Origin: Sphingomonas sp. 7/4-4 | Lineage (GTDB): Bacteria > Pseudomonadota > Alphaproteobacteria > Sphingomonadales > Sphingomonadaceae | NCBI RefSeq assembly: GCF_027941955.1 | Contig: NZ_CP115960.1 | Location: forward strand, 4,096,001 to 4,160,000 | DNA length: 64,000 bases | Direction of reading: 5' to 3' | In this document: in pieces, positions 6,525 through 15,147 of the stretch | How positions within the stretch are numbered: position 1 is the stretch's first letter | Layout: each line of letters opens with the position of its first letter | Notes under the pieces: model-generated | Databases searched by the model: none | What the model was told of the DNA's origin: nothing | The model's input: the letters and a program-made list of their open reading frames with translations, nothing else | Program-made: the position numbers and the translations under genes

Positions 6525-8168
6525 CTAGCTGTTTAGCAACTCAGCGTCCCCTGGACGCACGTCGTAGACGGAGGCGAAAACGCGGTCGCAATAGTCTTGA
6601 ATGACCCTTGGGGACTCCGTCTGCGAGAGCCAGCGAAAGTTATATGTGAATGGACCGGGCGTAGTGATCCATTGCCTTGTCAGGTTGAACACGGTGTTGT
6701 GCGCGTAGAATTCCTCGAACGCCTTATGAAGGTCGCGCTCGTCCCTTCCTTTAATCAAGCGCGGGAAAACGCCATCGTCGTGCTCCTTGTCGACAAACAA
6801 GGCCCCATGGCGCTCGAAGAGGTCCACGGCTTCAGTCGATACGCGTTTCCCAGCCATCCATGGGCCAGGCCAACAGAAGAATTCCGGGCGTCGATACTTA
6901 TCTCTCATAAAGGCGAGAAAGTGAGAGAAGAGCATGCGTGGAACGAGATTGCTCGAGTCGAACGCATAGGCTCGGTACTGTTCCATCAGCGGTGCAAATT
7001 CGGGCGTCGCGCTCCACCGGTCAAATTCCGCCGCTATGGCGAGAGGCGGGATTTCTCTAATCGTCGAGCACAGCTTGGTGCTGGCCTCTTCGTATTCTGC
7101 CCTAGTGTACCCGATGATAAGCGAAAAAACCTCAGGACATTCGGAGCGCGCTTGCTTGCACATTAGCATGAACCGCGTGCCCGGATCGGCATCCCACACG
7201 AACGTCTGGAAATTGACGAGCGGGAATGGGAAGCCGGATCCAGGATTGATGGCGACATCGCAAGCCAAGAGAAACAGCGCAACCGTCGGGTGGTCGATGG
7301 AGTTGGGCCAACTTAACCCCGTCATCGTTAGAAACGCCGAAAATGCCTCGCCGTAGACACCTTCGAACATTTCCAGTGCAACGGCGTCTTTCATCTCGAA
7401 TCGACCGCCAGTGCCAAAATGAAGATACTGCAGCTGAGCCATACGCGCTTGGCCCTCAAACAGCTCGTAAGCGCCTAGGGGACAGAGAGTTACCGGCGAA
7501 CCGTAGTAATATCCCTCCACCTTCGCTTCGCGCAGCTTCTCGAACTCGGGCTCCCATTCTTTGGGGTGTGGAATGACACTGAATGCTCGATCGGAGACCG
7601 ACGAGAGTAAGCTGAGCCCGCTAGCCCAAGTGATATGAAATGAGTGAGCGTGGCTCTCAAATTGAGGATGCCGAAGCGCCTTTTCGACGGTAAGCGGGGT
7701 AACCGTGAGGCCGCGAAATACCTCCATGTCGAAGTGATTGTTGATTATTGTGTTGGCGATCCCGGCGGGAGTTCCAAACCCACCGCTCGGAAGGGTTTCC
7801 GCTAGCTGACGTATCGATTTCTTGAAGCCTACCTGATCGGTTAGGCGTCGTAGAAGGTCATAATTTGAGTGAGCCTGAGTAGGATATGTCATACTCAGGA
7901 TAAGCCCGAAAGTGGAGCCGACGTGTTGCCACCAATGGATCGTTTCATGCAGGTACGTTGAAAATGCCTGGATGGCCTCAAAGTCCATCCCGCTCGTGCT
8001 GATGCCTTCCGGCACCCCGGACAGTTTGCGATGCACTTCCGGCGAAAGCCGGAGGACAAACTGAAACGAGTTGTAAAGGCCATGTCCTTTGGTAGTTGCG
8101 CGCAGTTCCGCGCTATCAGGGATAAGCGGCGTATGATCGCTTAGGAGTTGAGGTGAGTATCTGGTCAT
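6525..8168 (-). CDS. Unrecognised 547-aa protein with HExxH zinc-protease-like motif
   Basis: I do not recognise the family. The 547-aa protein has HETIH at residues 74-78 in YLHETIHWWQHVGS, the form of a metal-dependent peptidase active site, and a later YELFEGQARMAQ (E235/E238) that could supply a third ligand as in gluzincins. It is rich in Trp, Phe and Tyr, and has no signal peptide or clear transmembrane helix, so it is probably cytoplasmic. The gene runs opposite to the ribosomal operon, is clearly AT-richer and uses codons (TTA, AGT, AAT) rare in its neighbours, which suggests recent transfer. The start ATG at 8168 follows GAGGTGAG. The function is unknown; a protease or defence role is only inference. 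Confidence 0.7.
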   Translation of the reverse strand: MTRYSPQLLSDHTPLIPDSAELRATTKGHGLYNSFQFVLRLSPEVHRKLSGVPEGISTSGMDFEAIQAFSTYLHETIHWWQHVGSTFGLILSMTYPTQAHSNYDLLRRLTDQVGFKKSIRQLAETLPSGGFGTPAGIANTIINNHFDMEVFRGLTVTPLTVEKALRHPQFESHAHSFHITWASGLSLLSSVSDRAFSVIPHPKEWEPEFEKLREAKVEGYYYGSPVTLCPLGAYELFEGQARMAQLQYLHFGTGGRFEMKDAVALEMFEGVYGEAFSAFLTMTGLSWPNSIDHPTVALFLLACDVAINPGSGFPFPLVNFQTFVWDADPGTRFMLMCKQARSECPEVFSLIIGYTRAEYEEASTKLCSTIREIPPLAIAAEFDRWSATPEFAPLMEQYRAYAFDSSNLVPRMLFSHFLAFMRDKYRRPEFFCWPGPWMAGKRVSTEAVDLFERHGALFVDKEHDDGVFPRLIKGRDERDLHKAFEEFYAHNTVFNLTRQWITTPGPFTYNFRWLSQTESPRVIQDYCDRVFASVYDVRPGDAELLNS

Positions 8169-8554
8169 TCAGTAGTAAACTCATATCTGCCCTTCGCTTG
8201 CAAAGTAGGATTTCGTCTGCTTGGTTTGGCTGGCTCTTTGAACCGTCGATCTCCGAATTGCGCGTCGCCAACGTGCATAGGCCCGCTCGCGGACCCAGCA
8301 GGTCGCGATCGTGTCGCGTACCTGTAGCTTCACCGCCGCGTGAGTGGCGCGTGCCAGGCGCGTAGATGCCGCCTCGTGGTGGCTTCGCAGGCGCATCCGA
8401 CGAAAACCCGCAAACGAGTCAACCGAGTCAACCAACCCTGTGTCAAGCGCGCGGCCGGCCGCGCAAACATAAGGGGTGACAAAGTCCGATCCCGCCGCTA
8501 TGCGCGCCGCTTCCTTTCAATCAGCGCGACAAAAGCGAAAGCGAGTGCACGACC
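8169..8554. other. Gene-free stretch upstream of rplO containing a dispersed repeat
   Basis: No convincing gene is seen in these 386 bp. Bases about 8206-8252 (GCTTGCAAAGTAGGATTTCG...TGGCTCTTTGA) resemble 58249-58297, so they are a dispersed repeat. A short direct repeat GAGTCAACCGAGTCAACC lies near 8415-8432. Because a terminator closes the rpmD transcript and the gene before is on the other strand, the promoter for rplO-secY-adk must lie here; no clear -35/-10 pair could be assigned. Confidence 0.5.
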
Positions 8555-9095
8555 ATGAAACTCAACGATCTCCGCGACAATGAAGGTTCGCGCAAGGGCC
8601 GGATGCGCGTCGGACGCGGCATCGGCTCGGGCAAGGGCAAGACCGCCGGCCGGGGCCAGAAGGGCCAGAAGAGCCGCGAAGGCGTCTCGATCAACGGCTT
8701 CGAGGGCGGCCAGATGCCGCTCCACATGCGGATCCCGAAGCGCGGCTTCAACAACATCTTCGCCAAGGACTATGCCGAAGTGAACCTCGGCGCGATCCAG
8801 AAGGCAGTCGATCTCGGGCAAGCTGACCGCGACCGACATCACCCAGGCCGAGCTCAATGCGGCGGGCCTGACCCGTGGCGGCAAGGACGGCGTCCGCCTC
8901 CTCGCCAAGGGCGAGCTCAAGGCCAAGCTGAACTTCACTGTCGCGGGTGCGTCGAAGTCGGCGATCGAGGCAGTCCAGAAGGCTGGCGGTTCGGTGACGA
9001 TCCCCGAGATCGTCCCGGCAGCCGACAAGCACAAGGCCAAGCACCGTTCGGTGCAGAAGGTCATTGCCGCCAAGAAGGCCGGCAAGCAGGGCTGA
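8555..9095 (+). CDS. rplO: 50S ribosomal protein L15, apparent +1 frameshift near 8812
   Basis: L15 is a late-assembly 50S protein. It begins MKLNDLRDNEGSRKGRMRVG with the Gly-rich GRGIGSGKGKTAGRGQKGQ loop. After AVD the frame changes: GATCTCGGGC should read GAT TCG GGC, so one extra C near 8812 breaks the frame. Beyond it SGKLTATDITQAEL runs to the normal L15 end at 9095 (KVIAAKKAGKQG). L15 is needed for normal growth and the two halves fit exactly, so a sequencing indel is the best explanation. The corrected length is 179 aa. It is followed by secY after 181 bp. Confidence 0.9.
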
Positions 9096-9116
9096 TTTCT
9101 CGAGGGGCGGGGAAAC

Positions 9117-9172
9117 CTGCCCTTCGTTCGTGCTGAGCTTGTCGAAGCACGACGAGCGCAAGCCGAACGGGC
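9117..9172. repeat. REP-like palindromic repeat (CTGAGCTTGTCGAAG family)
   Basis: The stretch CGTTCGTGCTGAGCTTGTC followed by GAAGCACG, then AGCCGAACGGG, is a dispersed intergenic element; related copies lie at 56766-56796 and, inverted, at 56831-56861. It sits between rplO and secY. Confidence 0.65.
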
Positions 9173-9276
9173 TTGGGGGCAGGCGCCGCATTGCCCTCGG
9201 GACCGAAGGACTTATATGAGCGGCGGGGGCGGTCGAACGCTTTCCCGCCGCTTTTGTTTCCAGGACGAATTCGCAC

Positions 9277-10632
9277 ATGGCATCCGCAGCCGATCAACTC
9301 GCCTCCAGCATCAATCTGTCGAAGTTCAGCAAGGCGACGGAGCTCAAGAAGCGCCTGTGGTTCACGCTCGGCGCGCTGATCGTCTTCCGCCTGCTCAGCT
9401 ATGTGCCGATTCCCGGTATCGATCCGACCCAGCTCGGCCTGCTGACCAACAATCTGCAGGGCGGCGTCCTCGATTTCTTCAACAGCTTCACCGGCGGCGC
9501 GCTCAATCGTGCGTCGGTCGTGGCGCTCGGCGTGATGCCCTACATCACGGCCTCGATCGTCGTGCAGCTCGCGACGTCGCTGTCGCCGGCGCTCGCCGCG
9601 ATCAAGAAGGAAGGCGAGAGCGGCCGCAAGCGCCTCAACCAGTACACCCGCTACGGCACCGTCGGCCTCACCGCGGTCCAGGGCTATTTCATCGCCAGCG
9701 GGCTGCAGGTCGGCGTGCAGGGCGTCTCGCCCGTGATCGAGCCGGGCCCGCTGTTCGTGATCGGCGCGGTCATCTCGCTGGTCGGCGGCACCTTGTTCCT
9801 GATGTGGCTGGGTGAGCAGATCACCAGCCGCGGCGTCGGCAACGGCATTTCGCTGATCATCATGGCGGGCATCGTCGCGCGCCTGCCGACCACGCTCGTC
9901 CAGCTGTTCGAGAGCGGCCGCACCGGCACGATCGATCCGCTGCGTCTCATTTCGATCATGGTCGCGGTGGCCGGAATCGTGCTGCTGATCTGCTTCATGG
10001 AGCGCGCCCAGCGCCGCATCCTGATCCAGTATCCCAAGCGCCAGACCGCGCGCGGCGTGCAGGCCGAGCGCAGCCATTTGCCGCTCAAGCTCAACACCGC
10101 CGGCGTGATCCCGCCGATCTTCGCCTCGTCGCTGTTGCTGCTGCCGCTGACGATCACCCAGTTCGCCGGCACCGCGGCTACGGGCGATAGCTGGTGGGGC
10201 GATTTCGTGAGCAACCTCAACATCTATCTGCGCCACGGCTCGCCGCTCTACATGGCGCTCTATGGCGCCGGCATCATCTTCTTCTCGTTCTTCTACACCG
10301 CCGTGGTGTTCAATCCCGAGGAGACCGCGGACAATCTGAAGCGCTATGGCGGGTTCATCCCCGGCATCCGCCCGGGCAAGAATACCGAGGTCTATTTCGA
10401 TTATGTGCTGACGCGCATCACCGTGATCGGCGCGGCGTATCTGACCTTCATCTGCCTCGCGCCCGAATTCGCGATGTCGGCGCTCGGGGCGACGTTCCTG
10501 ATGGGCGGCACTAGCCTTCTGATCGTGGTCAACGTAACGATGGACACGGTTACGCAGATCCAGTCGCATTTGCTGGCGCACCAGTATGGCGATCTGATCA
10601 AGAAGGCGAAGCTGAAGGGCCGCATGCGCTGA
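9277..10632 (+). CDS. secY: Protein translocase subunit SecY
   Basis: SecY forms the membrane channel for Sec-dependent secretion and insertion. The product is 451 aa, normal length, with ten hydrophobic segments, the conserved YVPIPGIDP after TM1, the plug region, and the cytoplasmic loop YPKRQTARGVQAERSHLPLKLN. The start ATG at 9277 follows the 181-bp gap after rplO. adk follows after 28 bp, a common alphaproteobacterial order. Confidence 0.97.
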   Translation: MASAADQLASSINLSKFSKATELKKRLWFTLGALIVFRLLSYVPIPGIDPTQLGLLTNNLQGGVLDFFNSFTGGALNRASVVALGVMPYITASIVVQLATSLSPALAAIKKEGESGRKRLNQYTRYGTVGLTAVQGYFIASGLQVGVQGVSPVIEPGPLFVIGAVISLVGGTLFLMWLGEQITSRGVGNGISLIIMAGIVARLPTTLVQLFESGRTGTIDPLRLISIMVAVAGIVLLICFMERAQRRILIQYPKRQTARGVQAERSHLPLKLNTAGVIPPIFASSLLLLPLTITQFAGTAATGDSWWGDFVSNLNIYLRHGSPLYMALYGAGIIFFSFFYTAVVFNPEETADNLKRYGGFIPGIRPGKNTEVYFDYVLTRITVIGAAYLTFICLAPEFAMSALGATFLMGGTSLLIVVNVTMDTVTQIQSHLLAHQYGDLIKKAKLKGRMR

Positions 10633-10660
10633 ACGCGCAGCTTGGGACGGGGATAACCGA

Positions 10661-11314
10661 GTGAACATCATCCTGTTGGGCCCTCCGGGTGCAGGCAAGG
10701 GCACCCAGGCGAGCCGCCTCGAGGCCGAGCGCGGCATGGTCCAGCTCTCGACGGGCGACATGCTGCGCGCCGCGGTCAAGGCCGGCACGCCGACCGGCCT
10801 CAAGGCCAAGGCCGTGATGGAAGCGGGCGAGCTCGTCTCGGACGAGATCGTCTCGGGCATCATCGGCGAACGGCTCGACATGGCCGATACCGAAAAGGGC
10901 GCGATCTTCGACGGCTATCCGCGCACCGCGGCGCAAGCCGAGGCGCTCGACGGCCTGCTCGCCGAGCGCGGGCGCAAGCTCGATTTCGTGATCGAGCTGC
11001 AGGTCGACGAGGACGCACTGGTCGAGCGCATCACCGGCCGCTTCACCTGCGCCCAGTGCGGCGAAGGCTATCACGACCGCTTCAAGCTGCCCAAGGTCGA
11101 AGGCACCTGTGACGTCTGCGGCAACCACGAGTTCAAGCGCCGCCCCGACGACAATGCCGAGACGGTGCGCACGCGCATGGCCGAATACCGCGCCAAGACC
11201 GCGCCGATCCTGCCCATCTATGAAGCCCGGGGGCTCGTCCGTCGGGTCGACGGCATGGCGGACATGGATCAGGTCGGCACCCAGATCGCCGCGATCCTCG
11301 ACGGACAGGGCTGA
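10661..11314 (+). CDS. adk: Adenylate kinase (zinc-type lid)
   Basis: The enzyme interconverts ATP + AMP and 2 ADP. A GTG start at 10661 gives 217 aa beginning MNIILLGPPGAGKGTQASRL with the P-loop GPPGAGKGT. The lid carries four cysteines (CAQC and CDVC spaced as in zinc-binding adenylate kinases). The GYPRTAAQAEAL motif is present. It lies 28 bp after secY and is the last gene before non-ribosomal genes interrupt the operon. Confidence 0.97.
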   Translation: MNIILLGPPGAGKGTQASRLEAERGMVQLSTGDMLRAAVKAGTPTGLKAKAVMEAGELVSDEIVSGIIGERLDMADTEKGAIFDGYPRTAAQAEALDGLLAERGRKLDFVIELQVDEDALVERITGRFTCAQCGEGYHDRFKLPKVEGTCDVCGNHEFKRRPDDNAETVRTRMAEYRAKTAPILPIYEARGLVRRVDGMADMDQVGTQIAAILDGQG

Positions 11315-11323
11315 GCGGCGTAG

Positions 11324-11342
11324 CCTCCCGGTAAACGGGAGG
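11324..11342 (+). promoter_or_regulatory. Hairpin sequestering the ribosome-binding site of 11349-11849
   Basis: CCTCCCG (11324-11330), loop GTAAA, CGGGAGG (11336-11342) form a perfect 7-bp stem 10 bp after the adk stop. The GGGAGG arm is the Shine-Dalgarno sequence, six bases before the ATG. The same design occurs at 33102-33120 and 40147-40165. A terminator is unlikely because there is no T-tract. Confidence 0.6.
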
Positions 11343-11348
11343 GTTCGC

Positions 11349-11849
11349 ATGCGCCTGTCTTTGCTCGCACTGCCGCTGTTTCTGGCGACTCCGGCTCCGG
11401 CCGAGATTGTCCGGGCATCGGACACCAGCTTCGCCACGCAGCACAAGCTGACGATCGCGGCACCGCCCGCCAAGGTCTGGCAGACGCTGATCCAGCCGGC
11501 GCGCTGGTGGGACGGCGCCCACACCTATAGCGGCGACGCCGCCAATCTCAGCCTCGACGCCCGTCCAGGCGGCTGCTGGTGCGAGAAGACCGCGAGCGGC
11601 GGCGTCGAGCATATGCGGATCGTCTATCTCGCCGCGAACGAGACGCTGCGCATGACCGGCGGGCTCGGCCCGCTCCAGGCGATGCCGGTGACCACGGTGC
11701 TGACGGTCACGCTCAAGCCTGCCGGTACCGGCACCGAACTCATAGCCAGCTATGCCGTGGCCGGCCCCGGGCTCGGCGGCATCGCGGCGCCGGTCGACGG
11801 CGTGCTCGGCGGCCAATGGACGCGGCTCAAGGCCGCTGCGGAGCGTTGA
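11349..11849 (+). CDS. Exported SRPBCC-fold protein
   Basis: The ATG at 11349 gives 166 aa with a signal peptide (MRLSLLALPLFLATPAPAE), then a START/Bet v1-like SRPBCC domain: TIAAPPAKVWQTLIQPARWW is the usual first strand and helix, and the fold runs to the C-terminal helix GGQWTRLKAAAER. Such proteins bind hydrophobic ligands; the substrate is unknown. An open frame extends upstream through adk but is a shadow. Expression is probably influenced by the hairpin over its ribosome-binding site. Confidence 0.75.
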   Translation: MRLSLLALPLFLATPAPAEIVRASDTSFATQHKLTIAAPPAKVWQTLIQPARWWDGAHTYSGDAANLSLDARPGGCWCEKTASGGVEHMRIVYLAANETLRMTGGLGPLQAMPVTTVLTVTLKPAGTGTELIASYAVAGPGLGGIAAPVDGVLGGQWTRLKAAAER

Positions 11850-11856
11850 GACCGAT

Positions 11857-12074
11857 ATGAGCAAGGCTCGAGACATCGTCCCATCGGCACCTGAAGAAGC
11901 TGCGCGGGGCCGCTGGCGGCACCCCAGCGCGCCGCCGCCCGGCTGCAGATCGGCGAGCGTTCCTCCGCGGTGGCTGAGGTCGAAGTGACGCCCATAGGCC
12001 TGCTCGCGTTCGGCGGCATGGTCGGCGCGATCCTGCTCGGCGTCTCGGTCGTGGTGCGCGCCGCCAAGCGCTGA
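11857..12074 (+). CDS. Small single-pass membrane protein, apparent frameshift
   Basis: An ATG at 11857 opens MSKARDIVPSAPEEAARG; the matching C-terminal part, in a different frame, reads ARLQIGERSSAVAEVEVTPI then a hydrophobic helix (GLLAFGGMVGAILLGVSVVV) and RAAKR to a stop at 12074. Total length is one base short of a multiple of three, consistent with one missing base near 11905-11940 in GC-rich runs. Corrected length is about 72 aa. The family is not recognised. Confidence 0.4.
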
Positions 12075-12188
12075 TTTTCGCGCATGACAAAATCTTCATG
12101 CCCGCGTCACCGCGGCGTGAGGTGGCTCCGGTTAGGAAGTGTGCAGGGCCGGCAGCGCGCCGGTTCCTTCTTCCCAAGGAGGATTTCG

Positions 12189-12359
12189 ATGAAGCTTTCC
12201 CGCACCCTGCTCCCCATCGCAGCACTCGCGATGGTCGCCGCTCCGACGATCGCCAGCGCCGCGACCGTGTCGATCGGCAAGCATCACAAGACCGCGAAGG
12301 CCGCCAAGCCCGCCAAGACCGTGAAGACCAAGACGGTCAAGGCCAAGGCCGCCAAGTAA
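12189..12359 (+). CDS. Small exported Lys-rich protein (56 aa)
   Basis: AAGGAGG lies 5 bases before the ATG. The 56-aa product has a clean signal peptide (MKLSRTLLPIAALAMVAAP..., cleavage after ASA) and a mature part made almost only of Lys, Ala, Thr and Val in KTAKAAKPAKTVKTKTVKAK repeats. It has its own terminator downstream and sits directly before a two-component operon. The basic tail could bind polyanions such as LPS, DNA or teichoic-like polymers, but that is inference. Confidence 0.7.
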   Translation: MKLSRTLLPIAALAMVAAPTIASAATVSIGKHHKTAKAAKPAKTVKTKTVKAKAAK

Positions 12360-12400
12360 GCTTACGCCAAGCCCGGTGCTCTGCCCTGCACCGGTACTTA

Positions 12401-12434
12401 CGGCCGGCGGAAGATCCCCTCTTTCCGCCGGCCG
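12401..12434 (+). terminator. Terminator after the small Lys-rich gene
   Basis: A 12-bp perfect stem (CGGCCGGCGGAA 12401-12412 with TTCCGCCGGCCG 12423-12434) followed by TTCTGCGTTCT. It separates the small exported gene from the response-regulator gene. Confidence 0.75.
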
Positions 12435-12463
12435 TTCTGCGTTCTAGGCAGGGACCGCCGCTT

Positions 12464-13156
12464 ATGACCCGCAAGATCCTCATCGTCGAAGACGACGCCG
12501 CCGCGGCCGGCTATCTGGCCAAGGGGCTGCAGGAGGCCGGGTTCGCAGTCGAAATCTGCGGAGACGGCCGCGATGGATTGTTCCTCGCGTCCGAAGGCAT
12601 TTTCGACCTGGTCGTCGCCGATCGTATGTTACCCGGGCTCGACGGCCTGTCGATGCTGAACGCCCTCCGCGCGGCCGGCATCCGAACCCCGGTGCTGATC
12701 CTCTCGGCGCTCGGCACGGTCGACGATCGCGTGAAGGGTCTCCACGCCGGTGCCGACGATTATCTCACCAAGCCCTTCGCCTTCGCCGAGTTGCTCGCCC
12801 GCGTCGAGGCCTTGCTCCGCCGCGGCGACGGGGCGGCGGCCGAGCCCCAGACCACCCGCCTGACCGTCGGCGATCTCGAGATCGACCTGCTCGCCCGCAG
12901 CGTCTCCCGCCAAGGCCGCGCCCTCCCGATCGGCGGGCGCGAATTCAACCTGCTCGAATTCCTCGCGCGCCATGCGGGCCAGGTCGTCACGCGCACGATG
13001 ATGCTCGAGAAGATCTGGAACTATCATTTCGATCCGGGCTCGAACGTCGTCGATGTCCATATCGGCCGCCTGCGCCGCAAGCTCGAGGAAGACTTCGACG
13101 CGCCGATCCTCCACACCGTGCGCGGTGCGGGCTATCGCCTGTCGCTCGACAATTGA
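12464..13156 (+). CDS. OmpR/PhoB-family response regulator
   Basis: The 230-aa protein starts MTRKILIVEDDAAAAGYLAK. It has a receiver domain with the acidic pair E9-D10-D11, phospho-acceptor D53 (FDLVVADRMLPG) and K in LTKPFAFAE, then a winged-helix DNA-binding domain ending VHTVRGAGYRLS-like (ILHTVRGAGYRLSLDN). The ATG at 12464 was chosen because it starts the receiver domain; the frame is open further upstream without family similarity. Its stop overlaps the start of the kinase gene (TGATG). Confidence 0.93.
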   Translation: MTRKILIVEDDAAAAGYLAKGLQEAGFAVEICGDGRDGLFLASEGIFDLVVADRMLPGLDGLSMLNALRAAGIRTPVLILSALGTVDDRVKGLHAGADDYLTKPFAFAELLARVEALLRRGDGAAAEPQTTRLTVGDLEIDLLARSVSRQGRALPIGGREFNLLEFLARHAGQVVTRTMMLEKIWNYHFDPGSNVVDVHIGRLRRKLEEDFDAPILHTVRGAGYRLSLDN

Positions 13157-14499
13157 TGCGAGTCTCGATCACTGCGCGGCTCGCATTGCTCGCGGTGCTG
13201 TTGTCGCTGGTCTCCAGCCTCGCCCTCGCCGGCCTCATCTGGCAGCAGACGCATGACGACGCGATCGAGGCGCTGCGCCGCGACACCGCGCAACAGACCG
13301 ACGCTTTCGCCGCGGTATATCGCTCGGGCGGCGTCGCGGCGCTGACCGAAGCCATCACCGACGCCCAGGCCGATGACGATTCGCTCGTCGCGCTGGTTGT
13401 CGACCGCGGCGGTGCCCGCCGGCTCGGCGTCGGCCCCGATCGGCTCGCCTTCGCGCCCGCCGCTGAAAGCTTTCGCATCGCGACGCTGGGCACGAACGGC
13501 GATTGGGCGGGGCAGGAGGCGGGGATCGCGATCCGTCCGCTCGGGCGCGACTGGCTCGTCACCGGCCGCATGCTCGACGATTGGGAGCGTGCCCAGCGCA
13601 CGATCGAGCGGGCATTGCTGCTCGCGGTTTTGCTCTCGCTCGTGCTCGGCGTCTGCGGCGGCCTCGTCCTCACGCGTTACGTCACGCGTCGGCTGAATCG
13701 AATCGCCGGTGCGGTCGATGCCGTCGCCGCCGGCGATCTCACCCGACGGGTCGGCACCGAGGGGGACGGGGGCGATGCCTTCGATCGGCTCGCGCTTCGC
13801 ATCGACGGCATGCTCGACCGGATCGACCGGCTGATGGCCGAATTGCGCATCGTCACCGATTCGATCGCGCACGATCTGCGCTCGCCGATCGCCCGGCTGC
13901 GTGCGCGGGCCGAGGCGGCGGCGACGGCCGATCAGCCGCAGCAGCGCGAAGTTGCGCTCGCCGGGTTGATCGCCGAGACCGATCTGGTGATGCGGATGCT
14001 CGCGGTGCTGCTCGAGATCAGCCGTTCCGAGGCCGTCACCCGCGACACGCTCGTCGCGCTCGATCCCGTCGAACTGATCGAGGAGATCGCCGATCTCTAC
14101 GCGCCTGTGGTCGAGGAGGCGGGCATGGGCTTCAGCGTCGCGCTGCCGCCGGGGCCGGTCGCGCCGGTTCCGATGCACCGTGAGCTGCTTTCGCAGGCGC
14201 TCGCCAATCTGATCGACAATGCGCTCCGCCACGGGGCGGCGGGCGGCGCCATCGCGCTGTCGCTCGAAACCGCGGCGGGAGAGCTTCGCCTGACCGTCGC
14301 CGATCGCGGCCCCGGCATCGCCGCCGAGGACCGGGCGCAGGCGTTGAGCCGATTCGGCCGACTCGATCGCGCGCGCAGCTTGCCCGGCGCCGGGCTGGGC
14401 CTCGCTCTGGTCGAATCGGTCGCGCGGCTGCACGGCGGCCGACTCGAGCTGGGTGATAATGCCCCCGGCCTCGTCGCGACGATCGTGGTGCCGATCTGA
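13156..14499 (+). CDS. Sensor histidine kinase (HAMP, HisKA, HATPase)
   Basis: The 447-aa membrane kinase has TM1 at about 9-29, a periplasmic sensor region to about 150, TM2 at 153-173, a HAMP linker, then the H-box DSIAHDLRSPIARLR with phospho-acceptor H239 and a HATPase domain with DRGPGIAAED and GAGLGLAL. The start overlaps the regulator stop, so the two are translationally coupled and form a cognate pair. The signal is unknown; the neighbouring exported proteins are candidates for targets or accessory factors. Confidence 0.92.
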   Translation: MRVSITARLALLAVLLSLVSSLALAGLIWQQTHDDAIEALRRDTAQQTDAFAAVYRSGGVAALTEAITDAQADDDSLVALVVDRGGARRLGVGPDRLAFAPAAESFRIATLGTNGDWAGQEAGIAIRPLGRDWLVTGRMLDDWERAQRTIERALLLAVLLSLVLGVCGGLVLTRYVTRRLNRIAGAVDAVAAGDLTRRVGTEGDGGDAFDRLALRIDGMLDRIDRLMAELRIVTDSIAHDLRSPIARLRARAEAAATADQPQQREVALAGLIAETDLVMRMLAVLLEISRSEAVTRDTLVALDPVELIEEIADLYAPVVEEAGMGFSVALPPGPVAPVPMHRELLSQALANLIDNALRHGAAGGAIALSLETAAGELRLTVADRGPGIAAEDRAQALSRFGRLDRARSLPGAGLGLALVESVARLHGGRLELGDNAPGLVATIVVPI

Positions 14500-14603
14500 A
14501 TCCCCTCCCTGCAGAGACGGGAACTTCCGAGGGTTCACCCGCCGCTTGGCGCGCGCGCAACGTTCGTGTATGCATCCGGTTCCGCGATACCAGCCCGCGG
14601 CGC

Positions 14604-14632
14604 TTGACAGCGCCTCTGCGGCTGCATATGTC
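14604..14632 (+). promoter_or_regulatory. Probable sigma-70 promoter for rpsM-rpsK-rpoA
   Basis: TTGACA (14604-14609), a 17-bp spacer and TATGTC (14627-14632) lie about 130 bp before the rpsM ATG. The alpha genes need their own promoter here because the two-component genes separate them from adk. Confidence 0.55.
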
Positions 14633-14764
14633 GCGCATCTTCCGAAAAACGGTTGCACGGCGGCGCTTCTCTGCGCAGGTCGCGCCACTGCATTTTCGGA
14701 GCAACGCTACGAGATGGGGTGCGAGCTGCCATGCGGCACCCTGTGGAGCTGGGAGAAAAAATTC

Positions 14765-15133
14765 ATGGCTCGTATTGCGGGTGTCAACATCCCGACCAAC
14801 AAGCGCGTTCTGATCGCGCTTCAGTATATCCACGGCATCGGTCCGACCAAGGCCAAGGAAATCACCGAGAAGCTGGGCATCACGTCCGAGCGTCGCGTGC
14901 AGGACCTGACCGACCAGGAAGTGCTCCAGATCCGCGAGGCGATCGACGCCAGCTACACCGTCGAGGGTGATCTTCGCCGCCAGGTGGCGATGAACATCAA
15001 GCGTCTGATGGACCTCGCTTGCTATCGCGGCCTCCGCCATCGCAAGGGGCTCCCCGTCCGCGGCCAGCGCACGCACACCAATGCGCGCACCCGCAAGGGC
15101 AAGGCCAAGCCCATCGCCGGCAAGAAGAAGTAA
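14765..15133 (+). CDS. rpsM: 30S ribosomal protein S13
   Basis: S13 forms inter-subunit bridges at the 30S head. The ATG at 14765 gives 122 aa (MARIAGVNIPTNKRVLIALQ) with the helix-two-turn-helix YIHGIGPTKAKEI and the basic tail RGQRTHTNARTRKGKAK. GGGAGAAAAAATTC precedes the start. The frame is open upstream but that region is a leader with a promoter. Confidence 0.97.
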   Translation: MARIAGVNIPTNKRVLIALQYIHGIGPTKAKEITEKLGITSERRVQDLTDQEVLQIREAIDASYTVEGDLRRQVAMNIKRLMDLACYRGLRHRKGLPVRGQRTHTNARTRKGKAKPIAGKKK

Positions 15134-15147
15134 GGGAGCGCTGACCA

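Noticed and set aside
8181..8435. 84-codon minus-strand frame upstream of rplO
   Set aside because: It runs through the dispersed repeat, has no ribosome-binding site of note and no recognisable protein pattern.
9061..10881. 606-codon minus-strand open frame
   Set aside because: Antisense to secY and rplO, full of Arg/His/Gln repeats and no family pattern.
14500..14764. Additional small gene between the histidine kinase and rpsM
   Set aside because: The open frame continuing into rpsM has no conserved content; the stretch is better read as promoter and leader.
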